From CAZOWW01 sp964583765 (GTDB taxonomy: Bacteria; Actinomycetota; Actinomycetes; Actinomycetales; Kineosporiaceae): DNA of 25,582 bases. The translations under genes were made by a program, and so were the position numbers. Numbering within the stretch: position 1 is the stretch's first letter; every line of letters begins with the position of its first letter. Where the stretch lies: the NCBI GenBank assembly GCA_964583765.1, contig CAZOWW010000087.1:1-25582 (forward strand), in the 5' to 3' direction. The notes below the pieces were generated by a model. The model was not told the DNA's origin. It was given only the letters and a program-made list of their open reading frames with translations, and did no database searches. Positions 7,626 to 15,115 of the stretch are shown here, one piece after another.

Positions 7626-9572
7626 TCATGCGCTGCGCAGCTCGTCGGCGAGAGCCGCGATCTCCTCGATCGCGGCGGCGATCTCCTCGGCACCGGCGCT
7701 CTGCTGCTGCGCGGCGGCCGAGGCCTCACCCACGGTCGAGTCGGCCTCCTTGGCCGCGACGGAGATCTGGTCCAGACCCGTCTTCACCTGGACGACCGCG
7801 GTCGCCACCTCCTGGGCGGCGTCACGCACCTCCTCGTTGCCGGCGCGGACCTCGCCCATGCTGCGTTCCACCTCGAGCAGCCGGGTCGTGGATGCGCGCG
7901 CTCGCTCGGCCTCCGCCAGGGTGAGCCGGGAGGTCTCCTCGAGATCCGTCCGGACCACCAGGATCCGGTCCTGAACCTCCTTGACCAGGTCCTTGATCCG
8001 TTCGGCGTTGTCCGCGGAGTCCCGGGCGAGGTTGCGGATGTCGGTGCTCACGACCGCGAAACCCTTGCCGTACTCGCCGGCCCGCGCTGACTCGACGGAT
8101 CCGTTGACCGCGAGCATGTTCGTCTGGATGGCGACGTTGCCGATCGCATCGACGATCTTGTCGATCTTCCGACTGACGATCTCCAGTTCCACGACCTGCT
8201 TGACGCTCTCCCGGGACGTGGCCGCCGAGTCCGCAATGGCCACGATCATGCCGTCGACGGTCTCCTTGTTCGCCCCCAGTGCCTTGATCATGTCGTCGGC
8301 GCGCTCCATCGCGGCGGCCGCCCGGTTCTCGGCCACCTGTGCGCCCTGCTCGATCTGGGCGACCGCGACGACCGCCTCGTTGCTCTTGGTCGCCTGGGTC
8401 TGTGCCCCCGTGCTGATCTGCTCGATCGCCGCCGCGATCTGGGTCGCCGCCCGGTTGATCTCCTCAATGGCCGAGGAGAGTTCCTCCGAGGTCGAGGCCA
8501 CCTCCTCGGCACTCTTGCCGATGTCCGTGCTGCTGCGGAGCTCGTCGGCGACCGCGGCGAGCTCCTCGGCGGCCCGCTCGCTCTGCCGGAGCGCGACCCC
8601 CTGCTGTTCCACCGTCTGCAACGACTCCTCGACCGCGGCGGACTGCTCCTCCGCCGCGGCCGCGATCTCCTCGGCCCGGGTCTGGGTGTCCTGGGCGGCA
8701 TGCTCGGCCTGGCCGGCGGCGGCCGCGATCTCGTTCGCCCCGTCGAGGATCTCCGCCATCTCGTCCCGGATCCGGGTGAGCTGGGCGTTGACCTCCTTGC
8801 CCTTCTCCACCTCGCCCAGGGCGGCGTCGGCGGAATGCTGCACGCTCTCGGCGACCGCGGTGACCCCGACCCGGATCGCGTCGATCAGCTCGCGGATCTG
8901 GGAGGCGCTGCGCTCGGAGGTCTCGGCGAGCGTGCGGACCTCATCGGCGACCACGGCGAAACCCTTGCCGTGCTGGCGCGCCCGGGCCGCCTCGATCGCC
9001 GCATTGAGGGCGAGCAGGTTGGTCTGGTCGGCGATGCGGGCCACCGCGGCGACGATCTGACCGATCTCCTCGGCCTGCGCCTCCAGCTCGCTGATCATCT
9101 TCACGGAGCTCGCCTGCCGCTCCGAGGACTGCCCCACGTTCGCGACCAGGGCCTCGATGCCGTCCGAGGTCTCCACGAGCAACTGCTGCAGCGTTGCGGT
9201 GATCTCCTTGACCCGCAGGCTCCCGGACTGGGCGACCCGGATCCGGTGGACGGACTGGTTGACCGCGGCCAGCGACTCCTGACAGGCGCTGGAGGACTCC
9301 TGCGCCCCGGCGGCGATCTGCTGCATCGCCTCCCGCAACTGGCGCGAGGCCTCGTTGGCCTGCGCGGTCTGAGCCGAGAGCTCCCCGGTGGCCGCGGCGA
9401 TCCGCTCGGCGGCCTGCTGCTGCTTGGCGACCGACCGCGCCCGACGTCGCGCTTCCTCCGACTCGCGGGCGGAGGCACCTCCGGAGTCCGCGTCGCCCGG
9501 CCGGCGGGGAGCTGTTGGAACAGAACGTCGCTGCACCGTTGACGTGCCGGCCGCGTTCTTGGTCAGAGGCAT
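7626..9572 (-). CDS. Soluble methyl-accepting chemotaxis protein with two signalling tips
   Basis: 648-residue, almost wholly alpha-helical Ala/Glu/Gln-rich protein with no transmembrane segment and no recognisable PAS, GAF, HAMP or Cache sensor. It contains two complete receptor hairpin tips. Tip 1 is at about 178-210 (IADQTNLLALNAAIEAARA, then GKGFAVVADEVRTLAE). Tip 2 is at about 479-510 (IAIQTNMLAVNGSVESARA, then GKGFAVVSTDIRNLAR). They lie about 300 residues apart, so the chain reads as two receptor cytoplasmic domains in tandem. Paired Glu/Gln stretches such as AAAEEQSAAVEE and TSEELSSAIEEI are candidate CheR/CheB sites. Tip 2 departs from consensus at A188/V189 and G491. The start ATG 9572 has GAAGGA 10 nt upstream and opens the operon. 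It may sense an internal signal or take input from a partner protein; the ligand is unknown. Confidence 0.93.
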   Translation of the reverse strand: MPLTKNAAGTSTVQRRSVPTAPRRPGDADSGGASARESEEARRRARSVAKQQQAAERIAAATGELSAQTAQANEASRQLREAMQQIAAGAQESSSACQESLAAVNQSVHRIRVAQSGSLRVKEITATLQQLLVETSDGIEALVANVGQSSERQASSVKMISELEAQAEEIGQIVAAVARIADQTNLLALNAAIEAARARQHGKGFAVVADEVRTLAETSERSASQIRELIDAIRVGVTAVAESVQHSADAALGEVEKGKEVNAQLTRIRDEMAEILDGANEIAAAAGQAEHAAQDTQTRAEEIAAAAEEQSAAVEESLQTVEQQGVALRQSERAAEELAAVADELRSSTDIGKSAEEVASTSEELSSAIEEINRAATQIAAAIEQISTGAQTQATKSNEAVVAVAQIEQGAQVAENRAAAAMERADDMIKALGANKETVDGMIVAIADSAATSRESVKQVVELEIVSRKIDKIVDAIGNVAIQTNMLAVNGSVESARAGEYGKGFAVVSTDIRNLARDSADNAERIKDLVKEVQDRILVVRTDLEETSRLTLAEAERARASTTRLLEVERSMGEVRAGNEEVRDAAQEVATAVVQVKTGLDQISVAAKEADSTVGEASAAAQQQSAGAEEIAAAIEEIAALADELRSA

Positions 9573-9913
9573 GGAGCCGCGTCCTTCCCGGATTCGAGCG
9601 CGGATCGACGTGGACTCCCGCCGCTACGGGCGTCCCCGCCTGCCGCGGGTACGGACTCCCTTCGACGCCAGGGGGTGTCACCCGGAGGAGTCATCCGATC
9701 ACCGGGCATGCACGACCCGGGCGGCGTCGGTCGAACGGAGCGACATCCGGCAGTCCGCGATCACGGCCGTGCGTGTCCAGGTGCGGTGTTCGCCGAACCT
9801 CTGATGTGCTGGCATCCGCCATCCGGTGGATCCCGCTCCCGGGGCTGGCTCAGCGGTGCGGACCGCCGGCAGATCCGGGACGAGCGGCCAGGACGGGACC
9901 CCAAGGAGGACCG
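9573..9913. promoter_or_regulatory. Divergent intergenic region between the chemosensory operon and the B12-LuxR gene
   Basis: This 341-nt stretch separates the first gene of the minus-strand operon from the plus-strand regulator and must hold both promoters. No coding frame with protein-like composition was found. Visible structure: an 11-bp palindrome GTTCGCCGAAC (one central base unpaired) at 9788-9798; a CCGGG-N9-CCCGG inverted repeat at 9702-9720; and a small ATCC-GGT-GGAT repeat near 9829. These are candidate operators only. No convincing sigma-70 or sigma-28-type hexamers were recognised on either strand. Confidence 0.4.
9788..9798. promoter_or_regulatory. 11-bp palindrome, possible operator
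   Basis: GTTCG-C-CGAAC lies 116 nt upstream of the LuxR-type regulator start and about 215 nt upstream of the receptor gene start. LuxR-type HTH dimers bind short inverted repeats, so autoregulation is possible, but a site this short could occur by chance. Confidence 0.25.
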
Positions 9914-10795
9914 GTGCACGGTGCGCTCGGGCAGGTCGCAGGAACCGGGGCCCTCCGGCTCGGACTCGACGACCACGAGGTCGCGCGGACGGAACTGGCC
10001 AGGGCACTACTGCGCGGGGACCTCACCTCCGCCGAGTGCGCCGCCCAGCTGATGATCCACGCCGGGTTCCCGCTCACGAGGCTCTACGGCGAGGTGATCC
10101 AGCGTCTGTTGGACGAGGTGGGCCATCGCTGGCAACTCGGCGGGCTGCGGATCGCGGACGAGCATTTCTGCTCGACGACGATCATGGAACTGATCGCCCG
10201 CCTGGCGGCCCGCCCGCCGGCGCTGCCGCCGAACCGCGGCACGGTGCTCCTCGTCGCCCCGCCGGGGGAACGTCACCTGATCGGGCTGGAGATGCTGCGA
10301 CACGTGCTCCGCGAGCAGGGGTGGTCCGTCAGCCGCCCGGACGCACTGCCGCTCGCGGAACTGGCGGCCTACGCGAGACACCTCCGCGACGTCCGCGTGA
10401 TCGGCCTGACCGTCCACGACGCAGCGCGCCTGCCCCCGCTGCGCGAGGGGATCGGGGAACTCAAGCTCGCCCTTCCCCGGGTCCCGGTGATCCTGGGCGG
10501 CCTCGCCCAGCGACGGAACCCGCGCGCGTGGCAGCAGATCGGCGCGGACGGCGGGGGCGAGGACCTCGCGGGTGCCCTGCGGTTGGTGAGCCGGCTGACG
10601 AATCCGCTGACAGCCCGCGAGCTCGAGGTGCTCGCCAGCGCCAGCCAGGGCAGGACGAACGAGGAGATCGCGCTCGGTCTCGGGGTGAATGTCAGCACCG
10701 TGAAGACGCACCTCGAACACGTCTACGAGAAGGTCGGGGTGCGGGACCGAGCCGCCTCGGTCGCCGCGGCCCTGCGCCGGGGCTGGATGCCCTGA
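9914..10795 (+). CDS. Cobalamin-binding LuxR-family regulator, CarH-like sensor motif
   Basis: 293-residue predicted transcription factor. Residues about 20-100 form the four-helix B12 cap and contain W73-x9-E83-H84, the W-x9-E-H signature of AdoCbl-binding CarH/LitR photoreceptors. Residues about 106-228 look like the Rossmann cobalamin domain, with E119-x-H121-x-x-G124 in place of DxHxxG; H121 would be the lower axial cobalt ligand. Residues about 231-293 are a LuxR-type HTH (LTARELEVL, TNEEIALGLGVNVSTVKTHL, EKVGVRDRAAS). Classic CarH has a MerR-type HTH at the N-terminus, so here the output domain and order differ. The residue after the Trp is Gln rather than the His seen in Thermus CarH. 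GTG 9914 is chosen for its AAGGAGGA site 4 nt upstream; the longer open frame back to 9515 overlaps the receptor gene. It is divergent from the chemosensory operon, its most likely target. Confidence 0.87.
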   Translation: MHGALGQVAGTGALRLGLDDHEVARTELARALLRGDLTSAECAAQLMIHAGFPLTRLYGEVIQRLLDEVGHRWQLGGLRIADEHFCSTTIMELIARLAARPPALPPNRGTVLLVAPPGERHLIGLEMLRHVLREQGWSVSRPDALPLAELAAYARHLRDVRVIGLTVHDAARLPPLREGIGELKLALPRVPVILGGLAQRRNPRAWQQIGADGGGEDLAGALRLVSRLTNPLTARELEVLASASQGRTNEEIALGLGVNVSTVKTHLEHVYEKVGVRDRAASVAAALRRGWMP

Positions 10796-10849
10796 CGCGA
10801 GGGGTCCGAGGTGCCGTCGTCGCGGTGGCTACCCCACACCCCGATCCGG

Positions 10850-12466
10850 TTACCGCAGGTAGCCCACCAGGGGCAGGCCGAGTTCCCTGGCTCCCTGCAC
10901 GACCAGCGCCGCCATCTGCCCGGCGCCGTAGGCGGAGAAGTGCGTGGTGTCGGTGACACCGTCCGTCGCGGCGTTCAGGTAGATCGGCAGGGATGCGGTC
11001 GCCCCGAGCCCCTCGACCAGGGCCTTGCTCTTGGCGGTGAGATCGATGACCGGGACGTTCTGGGCCGTCCCGACCTGCCGCATGGCCGCGGGCAGATCCA
11101 CACCAAGGCTGTTCACGTGCAGCGCGGTCGAGGTGAGCTTGCCGCCGCTGAACAGGTGTCGCACCGGAGGGGTCACCAGCACCGGCACGCCACCCTTGGC
11201 CTTCACCTGGGTGATCATCGAGGTCAGGTTGCTCTGGTACGCAGCCGCCGTCGTGGTCTTGTCGTTGTGCCCGAACTGGATGAGCACCAGGTCCCCGCTC
11301 CTGACCAGCGCCACCATGGTGGGGAACAGGGCCTTGTTCGCCAGGAAGCTGGCCGAGCTCTCCCCGGAGTCCGCGTAGTTGGCGACCACCGCACCGGCCT
11401 TCACGTACGTCGGCAGGACCTGCCCCCACCCCGTGTAGGGGGCGGCGGGCTGGTCGCACACGGTGGAGTCGCCGGCGAGGAAGATCTGCCGGGGGTTGCT
11501 CGCGGGGGTGACGCTGAGGCTGTTCACCCGGGGCGCCGTCCCGCCGAACGTGATGTCCAGTCCCGCGGTCCCGGTGCCGCCCTGCCCCGTCGGCTGCCCC
11601 TCGGGTTGACGGACGTTGACCGTGGCGGTGTAGCGGACGAGCGCTCCGGCCACGGTGCTCACCGCAGGCAGGATCTGCCGCCGGGCCTCGACGGTCATCG
11701 ACGTGTTCCCCGCGCTGGTCCCGCCGAAGGCGACGGCGACGTCGTAGTTGCCCGGGGAGACGGAGAGGTGGCAGATCACCGGTGAGGTCCCCGAGCATCC
11801 GCTGGGCAGACTCACCGGCGGGATCGTGCCGGTGGACGTCACCGGAACCGTCGTGGTCGAGGTGGTGGTCGAACCCCGGGTCGTCGAGGTGGTCGTCGAG
11901 GTGGTGGTCGAGGTGGTCCGGGCCGTGGTGGAGGTCGTCGAGGGCGCCGTCGTCCCGGTGGTCGTGCCACCGGTGCAGGTCACGCCGTTGAGCGCGAAGG
12001 ACTCCGGGACGGGGTTGCTGGCGCCCGTGGTGGCCTGGAACCCGATCGAGGCGCTGGCGTCGGTGGCCAGTGCCCCGTTGTAGGCGAGGCTGCTCGCACC
12101 GACCTGGCTGCCCGACTGGGCGAACGTGGCGTTCCAGCCCGAGGTCACCACCTGTCCCCCGGTGAAGGACCAGGTCAGCGTCCACGACGTCAGGGGAGAA
12201 CCCGCATTGGTGACGGTCACCGCGGCGACGAAACCCCCTGCCCACTGCGAGGTCACCGCGTACCCGACCGCGCATCCGGTCGCCGCACTCGCAGAATCTG
12301 TGGTCACCACGCCCGCCGCGACGAGACCGACGACACCCGCTCCGGCGAGCAGTGCCCTCACCCCGCGCCCGTGCCCTGCCCGGCTGTCCTGCCCTGCCCG
12401 ACAGCCAGCCGCTGCCCGACGGTCACGCCGCCGTCCGCACCTCGCACCACGCAATACCGTGAACAT
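10850..12466 (-). CDS. Secreted CBM2 plus SGNH hydrolase (rhamnogalacturonan acetylesterase-like)
   Basis: 538-residue exported carbohydrate esterase. An Arg-rich N-terminus and hydrophobic helix (about 37-54) end in an ASA-A-type cleavage site near 61. Residues 62-165 are a family 2 cellulose-binding module bounded by C65 and C164, with aromatic residues W75, W95, W99 and W111. A Thr/Ser-rich linker covers 166-212. Residues about 218-320 form a beta-rich domain as found ahead of CE12-type esterases. The SGNH domain, about 327-535, has S334 in block I (FLAGDST), a Gly in block II (ADSGESSAS), N401 in block III (QFGHND), and D506 with H509 in block V (DTTHF). It probably deacetylates pectin or other plant polysaccharide while bound to cellulose. 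ATG 12466 has AAGGAGG 10 nt upstream. It converges on the LuxR-type gene with a 54-nt gap. Confidence 0.92.
   Translation of the reverse strand: MFTVLRGARCGRRRDRRAAAGCRAGQDSRAGHGRGVRALLAGAGVVGLVAAGVVTTDSASAATGCAVGYAVTSQWAGGFVAAVTVTNAGSPLTSWTLTWSFTGGQVVTSGWNATFAQSGSQVGASSLAYNGALATDASASIGFQATTGASNPVPESFALNGVTCTGGTTTGTTAPSTTSTTARTTSTTTSTTTSTTRGSTTTSTTTVPVTSTGTIPPVSLPSGCSGTSPVICHLSVSPGNYDVAVAFGGTSAGNTSMTVEARRQILPAVSTVAGALVRYTATVNVRQPEGQPTGQGGTGTAGLDITFGGTAPRVNSLSVTPASNPRQIFLAGDSTVCDQPAAPYTGWGQVLPTYVKAGAVVANYADSGESSASFLANKALFPTMVALVRSGDLVLIQFGHNDKTTTAAAYQSNLTSMITQVKAKGGVPVLVTPPVRHLFSGGKLTSTALHVNSLGVDLPAAMRQVGTAQNVPVIDLTAKSKALVEGLGATASLPIYLNAATDGVTDTTHFSAYGAGQMAALVVQGARELGLPLVGYLR
11831..11971 (-). 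repeat. Low-complexity Thr/Ser linker coding repeat
   Basis: DNA rich in GTCGAGGTGGTG-type units (plus-strand view) encodes the Thr/Ser linker between the CBM2 and the catalytic part of the secreted esterase. Such linkers are flexible and often O-glycosylated. The unit is prone to slippage, so its length may vary between strains. Confidence 0.8.
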
Positions 12467-12785
12467 GCCGCTGTCGCCTCCTTGCGGGCAATCTGCCCGG
12501 ATGCGCGCGAATCTGCGCGTCGTCAGGGCCTTCGGTGGCCCTCCTTGGAGAGTGCGCGACTCCTTGGTCCATAACGTCTTTCCGGACCGCGGACACATTC
12601 AGGCCCAACCGGTTCAGGTGCGAGAGCCCAGGCCTTCGGCGGCGGACCGGCGGCAGTCATGCAGAATGGGCCCGGACGTCGAGGCCTCCTGGGGCGTGGT
12701 CACCGGGGGGTGAGCCCGTCGCGGCCGAGCCGGGTGACGGAGCCTGGGAACGGCGACTCCCCTGCGCACCGGAAGCTGGTGAAGC
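12467..12785. promoter_or_regulatory. Divergent intergenic region, esterase and ABC exporter
   Basis: 319 nt with no supported gene. Near the esterase start there are two direct repeats AATCTGCCCG (12490-12499) and AATCTGCGCG (12510-12519), exactly 20 bp apart, that is about two helical turns. The first lies within a CGGGCA-ATC-TGCCCG hairpin (12485-12499). An AGGGCC-TTCGGT-GGCCCT hairpin lies at 12525-12542, and the octamer CTCCTTGG occurs at 12541-12548 and 12560-12567. These could be operator sites for the esterase. No clear -35/-10 pair was found for either gene. Confidence 0.4.
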
Positions 12786-14579
12786 GTGCGAAGCCTGACC
12801 CGGATACTCCTGGTCGCCAAGGGTTTGTGGCCGTACTACACCGCGATCGTCCTGACCTCCCTCGCGGTCGTCGGCACGAACCTGCTGACCCCCTTCATCA
12901 TCAAGGCGGCCATCGATGTCGTCATGGAGGCGGCCAAGGGCCGGGCCGCCGAGACGTCCATGGTCATCTGGCTCGCGGTGGCCCTCCTCGCGACGGACCT
13001 GGCGAACACGCTGCTCACCAACCTCGGCGGGTACCTCGGCGACGTCATGGCCGTGAAGCTGCGCACGACCCTGGCCGGCAACTACTTCGCCAAGCTGCTG
13101 TCCCTGCCCCAGCGCTACTTCGACGACGAACTCACCGGGACAGTGATCAACCGGCTCACCCGGTCGATCACGGAGATCACCAACTTCCTCAACGTCTTCG
13201 TGAACACCTTCTTCCAGATGTTCCTCACCCTGGTGGCGGTACTCGTCGTCACCGCCTATTACTCCTGGCCGATCGCGGTACTCCTGGCGCTGGTCTACCC
13301 CCTGTTCGTGTGGCTCACGACGATCACCAGCGCCAGGTGGCAGACGTTGGAGGCGAGCAAGAACCACGACCTGGACGTCGCCGGTGGCCGGTTCGCCGAG
13401 GTCATCGGGCAGATCCGGGTGGTCAAGAGCTTCGTCCAGGAACGCCGCGAGCTCACCGCGTTCCAGGACCGCTACCTCCGGACGATCCGGACGACCCAGC
13501 GGCAGTCGAGGTTCTGGCATGCCATGGACATCGCCCGGAGGGGAGCCCTGAACCTGATCTTCTTCGGGGTGTTCGTGGTCATCTTCACCCGGACCGCCCA
13601 GGGCGCGTTCACCGTCGGGGTGATGGTGCTGCTCGTCCAGTTCGTCACCATGGCGCGCCAACCCGTGTTCTCGATGAGCTTCATCGTGGACGCCTCCCAA
13701 CGGGCCATTGCCGGGAGCCGGGACTACTTCCGGGTCATGGCCGAACCCGGCGAGTGGGAGGACCTCCCCCCTGCGCACTCCACCGCCCCGTCCTCGGCCG
13801 AGGGTCCCGTGGCGATCGACTTCACGTCGGTGTGCTTCGGCTACGAGGGGGGCGAGAACGTGCTGTGCGACGTCACGTTCTCTATCGAACCGGGGGAACG
13901 GGTCGCGATCGTCGGCGAGAGCGGAGGAGGCAAGACCACGCTGGTCAGCCTGCTTCTCGGCCTGTACGCCCCGACCTCGGGGACGATCCGGATCGCGGGG
14001 ACCGACCTCACCGACCTGACCCTGGAGGCGGTCCGCTCACGCGTCGGCGTCGTCTTCCAGGACCCGGCACTGTTCTCCGGAACGGTCCACGAGAACATCG
14101 CCTACAGCACACCGGATGCCTCCGTGGCGACGGTGACCCAGGCCGCGCGCTCGGCCAATGCCCACGGGTTCATCGAGCGGTTCCCCGCCGGGTACCAGTC
14201 CCAGATCGGTGAGCGTGGCATCAAGCTGTCCGGCGGGCAGAAGCAGCGCATCGCGGTGGCCCGGGCGATCCTCAAGGACGCACCCGTCCTCATCCTCGAC
14301 GAGGCCACCAGTTCCCTGGACTCCAAGGCGGAACGGCTGGTCCAGCAGGGCCTGGAGCGGCTCATGGCGGGCCGGACCACACTGATCATCGCCCACAGGC
14401 TGTCGACGATCTCCACGGTGGACCGCATCGTCACCCTCAAGGGCGGGCGCATCGACGAGATCGGGACCCCCGACGAACTCGCCGCCTCGGGAGGCACCTA
14501 CGCCGAACTGCTGGCTCTGCAGGCATCCGCGACCAAGAAGGACCGCAAGCGGCTCCACGAGTTCGACATCCTGACCTGA
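12786..14579 (+). CDS. ABC exporter half-transporter (fused TM and ATPase domains)
   Basis: 597-residue type IV (MsbA/Sav1866-like) exporter subunit that would act as a homodimer in the membrane. The membrane domain is about 1-320, with hydrophobic segments near 15-40, 58-82, 140-180 (two helices) and 255-290. The ATPase domain is about 340-580: Walker A GESGGGKTT at 377-385, Q-loop Q425/D426 region (VVFQDPALF), signature LSGGQKQR at 481-488, Walker B VLILDE at 501-506, and the H-loop His at 537. All are intact, so ATP hydrolysis is expected. Substrate (lipid, drug or peptide) cannot be told; there is no peptidase domain. The start is taken as GTG 12786, with GGAAG about 15 nt upstream, which is weak. 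No heterodimer partner gene is adjacent. Confidence 0.92.
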   Translation: MRSLTRILLVAKGLWPYYTAIVLTSLAVVGTNLLTPFIIKAAIDVVMEAAKGRAAETSMVIWLAVALLATDLANTLLTNLGGYLGDVMAVKLRTTLAGNYFAKLLSLPQRYFDDELTGTVINRLTRSITEITNFLNVFVNTFFQMFLTLVAVLVVTAYYSWPIAVLLALVYPLFVWLTTITSARWQTLEASKNHDLDVAGGRFAEVIGQIRVVKSFVQERRELTAFQDRYLRTIRTTQRQSRFWHAMDIARRGALNLIFFGVFVVIFTRTAQGAFTVGVMVLLVQFVTMARQPVFSMSFIVDASQRAIAGSRDYFRVMAEPGEWEDLPPAHSTAPSSAEGPVAIDFTSVCFGYEGGENVLCDVTFSIEPGERVAIVGESGGGKTTLVSLLLGLYAPTSGTIRIAGTDLTDLTLEAVRSRVGVVFQDPALFSGTVHENIAYSTPDASVATVTQAARSANAHGFIERFPAGYQSQIGERGIKLSGGQKQRIAVARAILKDAPVLILDEATSSLDSKAERLVQQGLERLMAGRTTLIIAHRLSTISTVDRIVTLKGGRIDEIGTPDELAASGGTYAELLALQASATKKDRKRLHEFDILT

Positions 14580-14643
14580 TGGATGTTGTTGAGCCGGCCG
14601 GAACCCGCTCCACGACGGCCTCCTCGTGGGCGGGTGCCGGGCC

Positions 14644-14697
14644 GGGATCCTCGCCCCTGCAGAGATCCTCGCCCAAGCCGGGATCCTCACCCGTACC
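14644..14697. repeat. Three imperfect 18-bp tandem repeats
   Basis: GATCCTC cores at 14646, 14664 and 14682 are spaced exactly 18 bp. The units begin GGGATCCTCGCCC, GAGATCCTCGCCC and GGGATCCTCACCC. They lie between the ABC exporter stop and the 3' end of the YciI-like gene, with no supported gene over them. They may be remnants of coding sequence or a small variable repeat. Confidence 0.75.
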
Positions 14698-14720
14698 GGC
14701 GGGCTCCGTCACACCCGCCG
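14697..14720. terminator. Hairpin between convergent genes
   Basis: CGGCGGG (14697-14703) pairs with CCCGCCG (14714-14720) across a 10-nt loop. The structure covers the stop codon of the minus-strand YciI-like gene and lies about 120 nt after the ABC exporter stop. There is no T-run, as is common for terminators in high-GC actinobacteria. It could serve either strand. Confidence 0.45.
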
Positions 14721-15020
14721 CGAGGATTCGCCGTCCCGGAAGAGCATCCCGAAGTAGGCGAACGGTTCGAGGGGAATGAGGTCGAAGTCGATCAGTTTCT
14801 CGCGGACGAACGGAAGTCCGGCAAGGGCCGCCCGCGCCTCGGGAACGCTGTCGCATTCCATGACGAACACGACCCCCTGACGATCCGGGCGATCGTACAG
14901 CTCTCGACAGACACCTTCGGCGTACAGCTTCCAGGCGTACCTCGACTCCTCCTCCAGGAACGGCCTCAGCATCTCGGGCGTGGTCCGGGAATCGATTCTC
15001 GCAATCGCCAGGATCTTCAT
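14709..15020 (-). CDS. YciI/muconolactone-isomerase-like small protein
   Basis: 103-residue protein of the dimeric alpha/beta-barrel (ferredoxin-like) type. It starts MKILAIARIDS, followed by helix 1 (PEMLRPFLEEESRYAWKLY), ELYDRPDRQGVVFVMEC, then PEARAALAGLPFVREKLIDF, matching small proteins annotated as muconolactone delta-isomerase or YCII family. It also ends in the usual LEPFAYFGMLF pattern. Members bind or isomerise small oxygenated aromatics, or are of unknown function; the exact reaction here cannot be named. ATG 15020 has GGAG 11 nt upstream. It follows the aldo/keto reductase on the same strand (95-nt gap), and its ATG overlaps the TGA of a short open frame in that gap, so the two genes are probably one transcript. 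Confidence 0.8.
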   Translation of the reverse strand: MKILAIARIDSRTTPEMLRPFLEEESRYAWKLYAEGVCRELYDRPDRQGVVFVMECDSVPEARAALAGLPFVREKLIDFDLIPLEPFAYFGMLFRDGESSRRV

Positions 15021-15115
15021 CTGTGCTCTCCGTCCACCCGGATCGTCTCGACCGGGCTCACCACGTCATTCGGGATCTTCATGTCGTTCTCGAAGGGGAC
15101 CACCACCGCGCCGGC
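15017..15115 (-). other. Short open frame linking the aldo/keto reductase and YciI-like genes
   Basis: Directly after the TGA of the reductase the same frame stays open for 32 codons and stops at TGA 15019-15017, which overlaps the next gene's ATG as ATGA. Possible starts are GTG 15106 and ATG 15082; the latter would give a 21-residue peptide, MKIPNDVVSPVETI followed by RVDGEHR. No good ribosome site is visible. It could be a coupling leader peptide, a C-terminal remnant of a lost gene, or a readthrough tail of the reductase. Confidence 0.35.

Noticed and set aside
5849..7924. 691-codon plus-strand open frame over the triple-CheW gene
   Set aside because: Antisense shadow with low-complexity Asp/His/Arg runs; the minus-strand frame has three clear CheW domains.
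7626..9572. Two-tip receptor as a frameshift fusion of two receptor genes
   Set aside because: The frame is continuous, with heptad-like helical sequence through the whole junction and no internal start or stop signal.
9573..9913. Possible small gene between the operon and the B12-LuxR gene
   Set aside because: Frames here are extensions or shadows of flanking genes, with Arg/Ser-rich composition and no ribosome site.
10796..10849. Terminator between the B12-LuxR gene and the esterase
   Set aside because: Only a GGGGT/ACCCC pair with a 25-nt loop is present; too weak to call.
10692..12275. 527-codon minus-strand frame overlapping the esterase in another frame
   Set aside because: Arg/Gly/His/Asp-rich shadow; the esterase frame keeps CBM2 and SGNH motifs across the same interval.
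12126..12713. Plus-strand 195-codon frame across the esterase N-terminus
   Set aside because: It covers the signal peptide and CBM2 coding region in antisense and has no domain-like sequence.
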